This document shows, one piece after another, positions 34,896 through 43,607 of a stretch of 64,000 nt of DNA. Position 1 is the first letter of the stretch. The number at the start of each line of letters is the position of its first letter. Under the pieces are notes generated by a model. It searched no databases. It had not been told where the DNA came from and worked only from the letters and a program-made list of their open reading frames with translations. The stretch spans positions 8,744,058-8,808,057 of the forward strand of contig NZ_CP030287.1 in the NCBI RefSeq assembly GCF_003287935.1. Reading direction: 5' to 3'. A program made the position numbers and the translations under genes. Origin of the DNA: Streptomyces sp. ICC1 (GTDB lineage: Bacteria > Actinomycetota > Actinomycetes > Streptomycetales > Streptomycetaceae).

Positions 34896-36140
34896 CTACC
34901 CCGCCTGGAGCGCCAGCGTCGGGGACAGGCCTGCCGCGCGGACCGCCGGGTAGAGGCCCGCCACCGTGCCGATGGCCAGGGTTGCGGCGAAGCCGCCCGT
35001 TACCGCCCAGAGGGGGACCACCCAGGGGAGGTCGCCGGCCTGGGCGTACACCGCCGTGGCCGCGCCTCCCAGGGCGATGCCGGCCAGGCCGCCCAGGCCC
35101 GACAGGAGCAGGGACTCCGTGACGAACTGGATGCGGATCTGGCCCTTGGTCGCGCCGAGGGAGCGGCGCAGGCCGATCTCGTGGCGGCGCTCCAGGACCG
35201 AGATGATCATGGTGTTGGCCACCCCGACACCGCCCACCAGCAGGGCGATGCCGCCGAGGCCGAGGAGCAGCGTGCTGAAGGCGCCCTCGGTGGCGGCCTT
35301 CGCCTGCAGGGCCGCCGACGGGTCCGTGACCGAGACCGCGCTCGGCGTCTGGGGGTTGGCCGCCTTGCCCAGGAGCCCGCGTACCTCCTGGACGCGGTCG
35401 TCCGCCGAGCGCTCGTAGACGGAGGTGGGGTGGCCGTCGAAGCCCAGCAGGGTCCTCGCGGCATCCCAGCCGATCAGCGCCGAGCGCTCGATCTCCGGTG
35501 CGAGGGGGATCGGGTCGAGGATGCCGATGACGGTGAAGTACTGGCCGCCGATGAAGACCTGCGCGCCCGGCCCGGTGATGCCCAGGCGCTCGGCGGTGAC
35601 GTGCCCGAGGACGACGGACGGGTAGCGGCCCGTGGCGTCGTTGAGCCAGCTCCCGCTGCCCATCCGGGCGCGGAGCGTCTCGAGGAGGTCGCCCTTGGCC
35701 GCCTTGAGGGCGATGCCGCTGGTCTCCTCCTTCGGGATGTTCTCGCTGCGGCGGACGGACTCCTTCACGTCCCCCGTCGCGCCGACCGATTCGACCCCGT
35801 CGATACGGGCGATCATGCCCGGGGCGTCCTCGGGCAGGCTGGTGTCCTGTCCCGAGAACATCGGCGGGCTGGCGGTCGCGACCATCATGTTCGTGCCGAG
35901 CTTGTCGAGTTCCTGGAGCAGCTTGGCCTGGCTGGACGAGGAGATGCCCACCACCGCGATCATCGTCGCGATGCCGATCGCGATCCCGAGCGCGGACAGG
36001 AACACGCGCATGGGCCGGGAGCGCAGGCCGGCGGATCCGACGTGGAACACGTCGCGGGGGCCCAGGCGCGGCGGGGACAGCTTGCGGGCCCGGCCGCGGG
36101 CCTGCTTGCCGGCCGCGCGGGACTTCGTACGGGAACCCAC
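34896..36140 (-). CDS. MacB/FtsX-type ABC permease
   Basis: 414 residues from GTG 36140 ('VGSRTKSRAAGK'). One helix near residue 50 ('MRVFLSALGIAIGIATMIAV'), a large extracellular MacB-type domain (about 75-275), and three C-terminal helices with 'GVANTMIISVLERRHEIGLR', the FtsX signature. The start overlaps the ATPase stop (TAGTG). With the ATPase and HlyD-like gene it forms a classical three-part antimicrobial peptide or lipid efflux/antiport set. Confidence 0.92.
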   Translation of the reverse strand: MGSRTKSRAAGKQARGRARKLSPPRLGPRDVFHVGSAGLRSRPMRVFLSALGIAIGIATMIAVVGISSSSQAKLLQELDKLGTNMMVATASPPMFSGQDTSLPEDAPGMIARIDGVESVGATGDVKESVRRSENIPKEETSGIALKAAKGDLLETLRARMGSGSWLNDATGRYPSVVLGHVTAERLGITGPGAQVFIGGQYFTVIGILDPIPLAPEIERSALIGWDAARTLLGFDGHPTSVYERSADDRVQEVRGLLGKAANPQTPSAVSVTDPSAALQAKAATEGAFSTLLLGLGGIALLVGGVGVANTMIISVLERRHEIGLRRSLGATKGQIRIQFVTESLLLSGLGGLAGIALGGAATAVYAQAGDLPWVVPLWAVTGGFAATLAIGTVAGLYPAVRAAGLSPTLALQAG

Positions 36141-36850
36141 TACGCCCCCACCCCCAGCGCGTCGGCGTTCCACACGTCCGCCACGATCTCGCCGTCGCGG
36201 ATGCGGATCTGCCGGGGCAGGCTCGCCGCGATCTCGTTGTCGTGGGTGATCACGGCGATGGTGGCCCCGTCCTGGTTGAGCTCGTGCAGCAGTTCCAGCA
36301 CCGACTCGCCGGACGCCGTGTCCAGCGCGCCGGTCGGCTCGTCGGCGAGGAGCAGGTCCGGTTCGCCCGCGACCGCGCGGGCGATCGCCACGCGCTGCTT
36401 CTGCCCGCCGGACAGTTCGTGCGGCCGGTGGTCCATGCGGTCGCCGAGGCCGACGCGCGCGAGGGCCCGCTCCGCCCGCCGCCCGCGTTCGGCCCGCGAG
36501 AGGCCGGAGTACAGCAGTCCCTCGGCGACGTTGGCCCGGGCGCTGATGCCCGGGACCAGGTGGAAGGACTGGAAGACGAAGCCGACGTGGCGCGAGCGCA
36601 GGGCGGAGAGGGCGCGGTCGGAGAGGCTCGCGATGTCGTACCCGGCGATGGCGACGCGGCCGGCGGTCGGCCGGTCCAGGGTCCCCACGATGTGCAGCAG
36701 GGTGGACTTGCCCGAGCCCGACGGGCCGACGATGGCGAGGAGTTCGCCGTTCAGGATGGTGAGGTCGACCCCGCGCAGGGCCGCGACCCCGCCGGGGTAC
36801 TCCTTGGTGACGCCGGCCAGCTCGACGACCGCGTGGGCGTGCTTGTTCAT
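36140..36850 (-). CDS. MacB/LolD-type ABC transporter ATPase
   Basis: 236 residues. Walker A 'GPSGSGKST', 'FVFQSFHLVPGISARANV' in the Q-loop, signature 'LSGGQKQRVAIARAV', and Walker B 'LLLADEPTGALD', all typical of the LolD/MacB group. Overlaps both neighbours by 3-4 bp, so the operon order is HlyD-like, ATPase, permease. Confidence 0.93.
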   Translation of the reverse strand: MNKHAHAVVELAGVTKEYPGGVAALRGVDLTILNGELLAIVGPSGSGKSTLLHIVGTLDRPTAGRVAIAGYDIASLSDRALSALRSRHVGFVFQSFHLVPGISARANVAEGLLYSGLSRAERGRRAERALARVGLGDRMDHRPHELSGGQKQRVAIARAVAGEPDLLLADEPTGALDTASGESVLELLHELNQDGATIAVITHDNEIAASLPRQIRIRDGEIVADVWNADALGVGA

Positions 36851-37740
36851 GACTTCGGGACCCCTACCCGCATGCCCTCCTTGAGGGCGTCCCCCTTCAC
36901 CTCGACCCGGCCCTTGCCGAACATGCCGAGCTCGACCTTGACCTCGCGCACCGTGCCGTTCTCGACGACCTGGACCCCGAAGCCGCCGTCGGCGAGGGCG
37001 AGGAGGGAGTTGACCGGTACGGAGAGCACGCCCTTGCGGGTCTCGCCCGTCAGGTTCACCGAGACGGGGGACTGGTCGGGGCCCTTGGCCTCGGCGGCGT
37101 TGTCGAGGGTGACCTCGACCTGGAGCTTCGGCTTCTTGTCGCCGACGCCCGGGCCTCCCGGGCCGCCCGCGCCGCCCGAGGCCGGGTCGTCGGGGTTGGC
37201 GGTGCTGCCCACGGACTCGATCTTGCCGGTGGCGGTGGCGCCGCCCGGCAGGGTCACGGTCACCGGGTCGCCGACCTTGGCGGCGCCCGCCTTGGCCACG
37301 TCCAGCTGGAAGCGGACCAGCCGCTCGGTGCCGGTCAGGGTCAGCACGGGCTTGCCGGCGGCCGCCTCGTCGCCGACCGCCATGTCGTTCTTCTGGACCC
37401 GCTGCGGTCCGGAGGCGAAGGCGATGTCGTCCTTGCCGATCTCGCCCGTCTCCTTCAGGGAGTGCGACTTCTGCCAGCGCTTGACGCCGGTGGCGGTGCC
37501 CGCGGTGAAGGTGCCGTCCGAGGGGTCCAGGCCGGTCCCGAAGCCGAGGGCCTGGAGGTTGCGCTTGAGCTGCTTGACGTCCTCGCCCTTGTCCCCGGTC
37601 TTCATGGTCCGGTACACGGGCGTGGTGCCGTACATCAGGCGCACCGGCTTGCCGTTGACCTCGTAGAGCTTGCCGTCGCGCTCGATGGAGGAGCCGGCGG
37701 GCGCCACCCAGGTCAGGGTCGCGGAGCCGGAGCCCCCGGC
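36847..37740 (-). CDS. Periplasmic-adaptor-like protein with peptidoglycan-binding domain, N-terminus unclear
   Basis: About 298 residues in the reliable part. 'KGEDVKQLKRNLQALGFG' followed by 'FTAGTATGVKRWQKSH' is a PG_binding_1 domain (about 55-110); a barrel/lipoyl-type adaptor part follows ('MAVGDEAAAGKPVLTLTGTE' and 'KVGDPVTVTLPGGATATGKI'). These adaptors work with MacB-type ABC transporters in Gram-positives. The N-terminal signal and coiled region should precede 'GSATLTWVAPAG', but upstream of about 37740 the frame has no signal peptide and looks foreign, so the start is uncertain. Confidence 0.8.
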   Translation of the reverse strand, partial: AGGSGSATLTWVAPAGSSIERDGKLYEVNGKPVRLMYGTTPVYRTMKTGDKGEDVKQLKRNLQALGFGTGLDPSDGTFTAGTATGVKRWQKSHSLKETGEIGKDDIAFASGPQRVQKNDMAVGDEAAAGKPVLTLTGTERLVRFQLDVAKAGAAKVGDPVTVTLPGGATATGKIESVGSTANPDDPASGGAGGPGGPGVGDKKPKLQVEVTLDNAAEAKGPDQSPVSVNLTGETRKGVLSVPVNSLLALADGGFGVQVVENGTVREVKVELGMFGKGRVEVKGDALKEGMRVGVPKS

Positions 37741-37905
37741 ACCTCCCCTTTCCCACCCCCACACAAACGGACCCTCCGCCCTGACGGGCGAAGAGGCGCG
37801 CCGTCCCTGGCCGATGGCATACACGGCTGCCCGCAGTGCCGTCCTCACGTCGCCCTCGGAGTGCTGGAGTGAGTGGGTACCGGCAGGGTGGAGGAAATGA
37901 GCCCA

Positions 37906-38216
37906 GGCCTGTGCGTGATCGTCTACCCCCCGCACGCCGAGGGCGGGTGCCGCGTCCGCGGCGACGGTGAGATCCTCGGCCGCGCCCTGAGCCCCCGCGA
38001 CCTCCTGGAGTTCCTGCGGCGGACCGCGGCCTGCACCCCGACGCCGTCCCCCTGGACGACCCGCTGCTCATCGAGTGGCGCGGCGCCGGGCTGGCCGTCT
38101 GGAGCCCCGATCCCGGCGAGGAGTGGGCGCAGCAGTGCGGGCCGCACTGCTGCGCCGCTCCGAGGGCCACGCCGCACTCGCGGAAACGGGCGAGGCCAAC
38201 GCGGCTTGCCCGCTAG
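37906..38216 (+). pseudogene. Frame-shifted hypothetical gene
   Basis: ATG 37906 ('MSPGLCVIVYPPHAEGGCRV') has GGAGGAA seven bases upstream. After 'LLEFLRRTA' the sensible protein continues in another frame as 'HPDAVPLDDPLLIEWRGAGL' and then apparently shifts again to 'AVRAALLRRSEGHAALAETG'. Each piece reads like one conserved streptomycete protein. So the copy has one or two single-base indels, either real or sequencing errors. Function unknown. Confidence 0.55.
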
Positions 38217-38428
38217 CTTTCGACGTTGCTGAGCAGCTCCCGTGTCTGCTTGTTGAAGACGTTGATAAAGCCGTCGGCGAGAGCGTCGATGCTGTCATCG
38301 TTCACGGACGGAGCCGCGGTAGATGAGGACGGGGCCGGCTCGCTCTCCTGGGCATGTGCGATGCCGGAGAAGGACAAGGCGGCACCGGTGAGGGCCACGG
38401 CAGCCAGTACACGCTTCGTGTGGGTCAT
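38213..38428 (-). CDS. Small secreted protein (71 aa)
   Basis: ATG 38428. A clear signal peptide ('MTHTKRVLAAVALTGAALSF', cleavage after 'GIAHA') leaves a mature peptide of about 45 residues: Ser/Thr/Pro-rich, then 'DDSIDALADGFINVFNKQTR', an amphipathic helix. No cysteines, so not a chaplin. Its stop overlaps the end of the convergent frame-shifted gene by 4 bp. Confidence 0.6.
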   Translation of the reverse strand: MTHTKRVLAAVALTGAALSFSGIAHAQESEPAPSSSTAAPSVNDDSIDALADGFINVFNKQTRELLSNVES

Positions 38429-38679
38429 GGCCTGCCAACGATCACAGTCATAACGGGTCACGGAGCGCGTACCCCCGCCCCGTGGCCCTCCAGGCGGGCG
38501 ACCACGTCATCGCCCCGCAGGCCCTTGCCGCAGACGGACGAGCCGATCTTGCCGTCCTTGGCTTCTGCCTCGCGCGTCCGTACTGCGGCGCGCTTATGGG
38601 GCGTCCTACCTCACGGCAGGGGCGGAGCAGCGGCGTCCTCATCGTGCCCGAACCGGCTGTGCGGGAGGGTAGGGGGCGG
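38429..38679. other. Intergenic, nothing recognised
   Basis: 251 bp with short overlapping ORFs on both strands only. No convincing start, RBS or domain. Confidence 0.4.
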
Positions 38680-39834
38680 TCAGCGGTTGTCGTGGAGTTC
38701 CTGGTGCATCTGTGGCTGGTTGTCCTGGTCGTGAGTGAGGGCGAACTTCTGGACCTCGTTGAAGCTCTTGGAAGCGATACCGACGATCTCCTTGTACGGG
38801 TTGACGCCGGTGGCCTTCTTGATGCCGCCGCCGAGGAGGCCGCTGCCGATGCCGCTGACCAGGTCGTGGCCTGCCGCGAGCGGTTTGGCTGCTGCGTCCA
38901 GGATGCTCTTGGGCAGGCCGGCCATGTCCGCGTACTTGTCGGTGAGCGCGTGGCGGACCATGGCGGTGAACGCGTCGTGGACGCCCGGCGGGTAGAACTT
39001 CTTGTAGAAGTCGACGGCCTGCTTGGTCATGAAGACCCCGTCGTCGGTCTTCTTCCACTCCTCGTCACGTACGTGGTTCCACATACCCTCGACCAGGTCG
39101 GGGTCCTTGGGCAGGAGCCACTTCTCGGGTGTGCCCAGGTAGTGGTTGACGTAGTGCCAGGCGCACATGAAGCCCTTGGCATCGTCTTTGGCCACGTCGA
39201 TGCCCAGACGGTCCATGGCCTGGATGATCTGGGTGGAGAAGACGCAGGTGGCGCCAGTGGTGTACTTCTGCGAGACCGGCTCGCCCCACTTGGCGTAGTC
39301 CCACTCGCCGCTCTTCTGGTGGAGCTGGCGAACCGATGCGTGGACCAGGCGGACCTTGGTGACGTTCGCCGCGAGGGTGCCGTCGCGCAGGGCGTTCTCA
39401 TTGCCCATGTCGAGGAAGAGGCGGGAAGACTGCGACAGGCGCCGGCCCGGCCCCTGGACGCCGCCGAGGCGGCCGGTTGAGCGCAGGGTGAACGCGCCGG
39501 TCGGGGAGAGGTAGGTGCCGATGAGGCCGACCGTGCCCTGGAGCATGCTGACTTCGCCGTGGTGGTGGGCGAAGAAGCTCTCCGCGGCCTTGACGTCAGC
39601 CTCGGACCAGTCCGGCGGGCCGGCCGCGGCCTCCTTGAGGAACTCCGCCAGGCGCGGCGGAAGTTCGGAGAGATCCTGTCCGGGCTTGAGGGTGCCGATG
39701 GTACGGAACAGGGCGTTGACCCCGTCGATCTCCTTGTTGTCGATCAGGTCGGACACCATCTGGTCGGCCTTCGGGTCACCTACCTTGTTCGCCGCTTCCA
39801 GCTCGGAGACGATCGTGGCTGTCGTCAGTCCCAT
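38680..39834 (-). CDS. MpaB/latex-clearing-protein-type oxygenase (DUF2236)
   Basis: 384 residues from ATG 39834 ('MGLTTATIVSELEAANKVGD'). The heme-binding core 'STGRLGGVQGPGRRLSQSSR' followed by 'NVTKVRLVHASVRQ' (His165, probable axial heme ligand) matches rubber oxygenase Lcp and MpaB-type proteins. Unlike secreted Lcp proteins there is no Tat or Sec signal, so it should act inside the cell. Likely a heme-dependent oxygenase on a polyisoprene-like or lipid substrate; the substrate is unknown. Confidence 0.8.
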   Translation of the reverse strand: MGLTTATIVSELEAANKVGDPKADQMVSDLIDNKEIDGVNALFRTIGTLKPGQDLSELPPRLAEFLKEAAAGPPDWSEADVKAAESFFAHHHGEVSMLQGTVGLIGTYLSPTGAFTLRSTGRLGGVQGPGRRLSQSSRLFLDMGNENALRDGTLAANVTKVRLVHASVRQLHQKSGEWDYAKWGEPVSQKYTTGATCVFSTQIIQAMDRLGIDVAKDDAKGFMCAWHYVNHYLGTPEKWLLPKDPDLVEGMWNHVRDEEWKKTDDGVFMTKQAVDFYKKFYPPGVHDAFTAMVRHALTDKYADMAGLPKSILDAAAKPLAAGHDLVSGIGSGLLGGGIKKATGVNPYKEIVGIASKSFNEVQKFALTHDQDNQPQMHQELHDNR

Positions 39835-40367
39835 GCCGGGACTCCATTCTTGAGGTAGGGCAACAGTTCGCAGCCACGGCACACCGCGTGGGCCAGCGCG
39901 CGGTCGGCGGCCCCGCGGTTAGCCGGACAGTCAGGATCGTTTCGCTCATCGCCGCAGTGGCGTAACCCGCCCGGCCCGCGGGATCGTTTTCCCCTCACCC
40001 GAACGGACCAGACCCGTGAACACGCGTGAACCATCGACGCCCGCACCAACGGCTCGGTATCCGGCACCCTCGCCATCACGTCGTGACCGGGGCTGAGGTA
40101 TGGCGCTCCGCGAGACCCGAGTCCCGAAAACCCGGGACCTGCCGGACGACTCTCGTCCGGCGGACCCCAGGGCACCGAGCCGAGCCGCTCAAACAGGGCC
40201 CGCACCCGGCCACTCGGAGAGCCGGGCACGGAGTGCATCCCCACACGGTCAACGAACAGGCCCCGGGCCGGTTGCTGTGCCGTGCCCCCGCACGTGCGTG
40301 CAGAACCGTTTCCGTCCCACCTCGTTGAGAACGACGAGTGCCCAGACCGCACCGGAGCGTCCCCTGG
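39835..40367. other. Non-coding stretch rich in small palindromes
   Basis: No gene I can support. Several hairpins: GTCCCGAAAACCCGGGAC (40121-40138), CCGGACGACTCTCGTCCGG (40142-40160), and CTCGTTGAGAACGACGAG (40321-40338). A minus-strand ORF through here ends 'CRGCELLPYLKNG', but its codon pattern is weak. Confidence 0.45.
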
Positions 40368-40539
40368 CACCCGGCGGTCTCCAACGGCACCTCGTGGCAC
40401 CCGGGTCCCGGTGACAGGACCGGCCCCGCGCCACCGTCCGGCCCTCCCGGGCGCGGGGGGGCCGGCCGGGGCGTGGCGCGGGGCCGGTACTGTGGCCGGG
40501 AGCCGCGTGGCACGCGGGCCCGTTGGCGCCCCCCGGGTG
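40368..40539. repeat. 67-bp imperfect inverted repeat
   Basis: Arms 40368-40434 and 40473-40539 are reverse complements at about 55 of 67 positions, with a GC-only 38-bp centre. Identity and layout match the fold-back at 31391-31629, so this may also be an artefact; a natural terminator or element end is the alternative. Confidence 0.65.
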
Positions 40540-40934
40540 CCCGGCGCGCGCGCGGTCGGGGCCGGTCCGGCTTCGGTCCCCGCGTTGTTAGACAGCACCG
40601 TCGTTGTCACCTCGCTCTGGGCCTCGGCGTCGCTGACTCGGCCGACGTCTGTCGTGTCCGTCTTTGTTTGCACGTCCCCGTACGGCCGGCCAGGGACCCG
40701 GACCCGGCCCGGCCGGCCGTACGGTCACGCCCCCGGTCGCCAGGGCCAGCGAGGCGACGATCAGCGCGGCGGTGATCAGGGGCGTCCGCGGTCCCCGGCC
40801 CGAGTCCAACCGCCCACCCTGCCCCACGAACCCCGTTGCCCCCGCATGCACTTCACCCGCAAGGGTGGCCGCGGGCACACCGCGCGGGCACACCGCGCGG
40901 CCGTCACGCGCTCAGCGGCGGCGGCAGCGCCCGC
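40540..40934. other. Unassigned stretch with a possible exported-protein start
   Basis: On the minus strand a GTG near 40853 gives 'VHAGATGFVGQGG' and then one hydrophobic segment ('RTPLITAALIVASLALATGG'), like the start of a sortase or other anchored protein. The frame loses sense near 40690. Another minus-strand start at 40673 ('MQTKTDTTDVGRVSDAEAQS') runs into the inverted repeat. Neither is secure. Confidence 0.3.
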
Positions 40935-42686
40935 TCACCCGCACGTCACGCTGTCCCTCGGTGTGTAGCGGGTCTTCATGGTCTCCCGCTTGACCTCTTG
41001 CCCGCCCCGCACGAACACGCGGTCCACGGCGACGTCGAAGCCCTCCAGCGGGGACTGCGGTTCGCACTTCGCGCCGTCGTCCGTCCGCGTGGCCGGCGGT
41101 TTGACGTTCGTGCGCGGGCCCTTGACCGCGCGCACCTCGTCGAACTTCTTCGTTCCCAGGAAGGTGATGGTGATCGAGGTGTCGGTCGCCTCGGCCTGGA
41201 TGTAGAGGGCCTTGCCCGAGTCGTTGGCGAAGCGCAGGTCCAGGCTGCCCCAGGCGACGGTGGCCTCGCGGCCCTCCGGGTAGCGCTCGATGTAGAAGGA
41301 GTGCGCCCCGTACTCGACCGGTTTGACGCCCGCGAAGAACATTGCGTTGAACACGGTGGTGGCGACCGCCGACACCCCGCCGCCCGAAGCCTTCTCGTAC
41401 TGGCCGTTGTTGATGATGAGGCCGTCGACGAAGCCGTTCTCCTTCGTGCGCTCGCCGACGCGGCGGTTGAAGCTCCACGTCTCGTCGGGCAGCACGACCG
41501 AGCCGTTGATCAGCTCGGCGGCCCGCCCGATGTTCGTGGTCCGGTACGGGGCCTTCTCGAAGTCGACCTTGAAGGAGGACACCTTCTCCTTGATGCCCAG
41601 CTGCTCGACCGTGTTCGCGGCCAGCGTCGGCCGGACCTCCTCGGTGGCGACCTCACCCGTACGCGCGGCCGCGCCCGACCCGGTCAGCAGCGGCAGCACC
41701 GCCGTGCCGAGGCCCTGCTCGCTCACCCGGCGCCCGGGGCGGCCCTCCTCGGCCACGGACACCCGCCCGGCCGCGTCGGTGCGCAATCGGGCCTCCACCG
41801 GTCCGGGCGTCGCCTGGCGCAGCGGACCGGCCAGCTCCGGGTCGGCGAGCAGCGCCTTGCCGTCGAGCACGGGGGCGAGGCGGCCCGCGCCGTCGTCCTT
41901 GACGGTGAGGTGCTTGGACAGGACGGCGGGGCCGACGGGTATGCGCTTGCCGTCGACGGTGAGGGTGACCGGGGCGGACATCGCGGGCTCGGCGAACTCC
42001 TTGAGCGCCCGCTCCGTCTCCTGCCCGCCGATGCGGGGTTCCGTGCGCCGCACGGGCAGCGTGACGGGCTCGGCCGCCGCGGCCCGGGCCCGGGGGTAGC
42101 CGGAGCGCAGCGCTCCGAGGGAGCCGTCGACGTCGAGGGCGGTGCCGGTGACCGGGGCCACCTGCTTGGCCTTGCCCTTCTCGAAGGCGACCGAGCCCTC
42201 CCGGACCTCCTGCGCGGCCTTGGCTCCGATCCCGTCGAGGGCGGCGCGGGCGGTCTTCTCGTCGAGCCGGACCACCGGCTCCACATCGGGATCGCCGGAG
42301 GAGAACAGCCGGCCGATCACGCGCACGGGGCTCGATCCGGAGCGCGCGGCCCGCTCGGCGGTGGCGCCGGTGTCCAGGGACAGCCCGAGCGTGCCGGGCT
42401 GGGCCCGCTCGGCGTGTTCCCCGATCCGCAGCTCCAGCGGGGCCGCGGCGGCCGGGCCCAGCTCCCGGTCCAGGGCCTGGCGGGCCTCGGTGCGGCTCAT
42501 CCCGCCTATGTCGACACCGCGGACCTTGGTGCCGACGGCGACGTCCTCGCCGGCCAGCAGCAGGCCGGCGGCGTACAGCCCACCGAATCCGAGGACCGCC
42601 GCGCCGCCGGCCACGCCCGCGACGCCCGGCACGGTCCACCGCTTGCCGGTGGCCGCCCGGGTGCCCGTACGTGGTGCGCGTCGCAT
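40935..42686 (-). CDS. VanW-family protein with N-terminal membrane anchor
   Basis: 583 residues from ATG 42686 ('MRRAPRTGTRAATGKRW'). One transmembrane helix at about 22-42, two or three putative peptidoglycan-binding (PG_binding_4-like) domains ('VRGVDIGGMSRTEARQAL', about 50-300), then the VanW core ('FNRRVGERTKENGFVDGLII', 'GGGVSAVATTVFNAMFFAG', 'SFYIERYPEGREATV'). A G5-like strand region ends the protein. Extracytoplasmic and probably cell-wall associated; biochemical role unproven. Upstream TAATAAGGAGG is a plausible promoter/RBS area. Confidence 0.9.
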   Translation of the reverse strand: MRRAPRTGTRAATGKRWTVPGVAGVAGGAAVLGFGGLYAAGLLLAGEDVAVGTKVRGVDIGGMSRTEARQALDRELGPAAAAPLELRIGEHAERAQPGTLGLSLDTGATAERAARSGSSPVRVIGRLFSSGDPDVEPVVRLDEKTARAALDGIGAKAAQEVREGSVAFEKGKAKQVAPVTGTALDVDGSLGALRSGYPRARAAAAEPVTLPVRRTEPRIGGQETERALKEFAEPAMSAPVTLTVDGKRIPVGPAVLSKHLTVKDDGAGRLAPVLDGKALLADPELAGPLRQATPGPVEARLRTDAAGRVSVAEEGRPGRRVSEQGLGTAVLPLLTGSGAAARTGEVATEEVRPTLAANTVEQLGIKEKVSSFKVDFEKAPYRTTNIGRAAELINGSVVLPDETWSFNRRVGERTKENGFVDGLIINNGQYEKASGGGVSAVATTVFNAMFFAGVKPVEYGAHSFYIERYPEGREATVAWGSLDLRFANDSGKALYIQAEATDTSITITFLGTKKFDEVRAVKGPRTNVKPPATRTDDGAKCEPQSPLEGFDVAVDRVFVRGGQEVKRETMKTRYTPRDSVTCG

Positions 42687-42906
42687 GTCGGGGTCTCTCC
42701 TCGTTCCGGTGACGTGGTCGGACCGGCGGTTTTCATGCCGCCAGTCCGCACCCCGGAACGTAGCAAGATCCGTGTAACCAGGTAATAAGGAGGTATAGGG
42801 GTGGCAAAGTCGGTGGGCGTGGTCTCCGTAACCCGGGAGGAGTCCCGGCTGTTGCACAGGCGGCGGGTCCCCACGGTGAACGCCCCCCTACGGTGAATGG
42901 AGTCCG

Positions 42907-43529
42907 ATGCCGCAGCTGACCGACGAGGCCGTGACCGAGGACGCGGGCGGCGGGCCCGCGGGGCCGGGCACGTGGATGACCCCGGAGGAGTACGGGGCCT
43001 CGCGCGCCGCGCTGTGGACCGGGGCGGTCGTCCTGGTCACCGACGCCGACGGGCGCGTCCTCGTGCAGAGCGTGGACTACCGCCGCGACCGGCTGCTGCC
43101 GGGCGGCGCGGTGGACGCGGGCGAGTCGCCGGCCGCGGCGGCCGCCCGCGAGATGTACGAGGAGCTCGGCATCGAGGGCCGCTACCCGCGCGGCCTCGCC
43201 GTCGACTGGATCCCCGCCGACACCCCCGGGATGCCGCCCGGGATGGGGTTCCCCGGCGAGATCCTGCACGTCTTCGACGGCGGCACCTGGTCCCGCGGGC
43301 GGATCGAGTCCATCCGCCTCCCCGCCCAGGAGATCACCGGCATCCACTTCGCCGAGCCGGCCGAGCTGACCGACCTGATGGACCCGGGCGACGCCCGCCG
43401 GGCCCTCTCCGCCCTGCGGGCCCGGATCAACGGCGGCGGCGCCGCCCTGCTGGAGGACGGCCGCCCCACCAGCCCCACGGCCCTGGACCGGCTCGGCGCC
43501 CTGCGCGGCCGGCGCGTCAGGCAGCACGG
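42907..43529 (+). CDS. NUDIX hydrolase, C-terminus ends at an adapter
   Basis: About 207 residues. NUDIX box 'GGAVDAGESPAAAAAREMYEELG' region spans residues 66-88 (G-x5-E-x7-REUxEExGU satisfied). The 'VDYRRDRLLPGGA' run before it is typical of ADP-ribose/nucleoside diphosphate-sugar pyrophosphatases. After 'RRVRQHGG' the frame reads adapter ('PLYTPDAAAEPP'). The last few native residues and stop are missing. ATG 42907 lies close to the divergent vanW promoter. Confidence 0.88.
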
Positions 43530-43607
43530 CGGTCCCTTATACACACCTGACGCTGCCGCCGAACCACCCCGTGTAGACCTCCGCCTTCGCCGTAGCTCAT
43601 AAAATAA
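43530..43607 (+). other. Embedded Nextera adapter with P5 and A-run, joint 3
   Basis: 43530-43562 matches the Nextera read-through, 43563-43570 is index-like, 43571-43599 aligns with GTGTAGATCTCGGTGG + TCGCCGTATCATT, and 43600-43607 is an A-rich run (AAAATAA), as when an Illumina read passes the end of its template. On the minus strand it encodes 'RQVCIRDRR', a classic adapter peptide. Confidence 0.96.

Noticed and set aside
40076-40673. Minus-strand ORF with Cys residues, perhaps a WhiB-like protein
   Set aside because: No WhiB spacing of four cysteines, and the frame crosses an inverted repeat; composition is not convincing.
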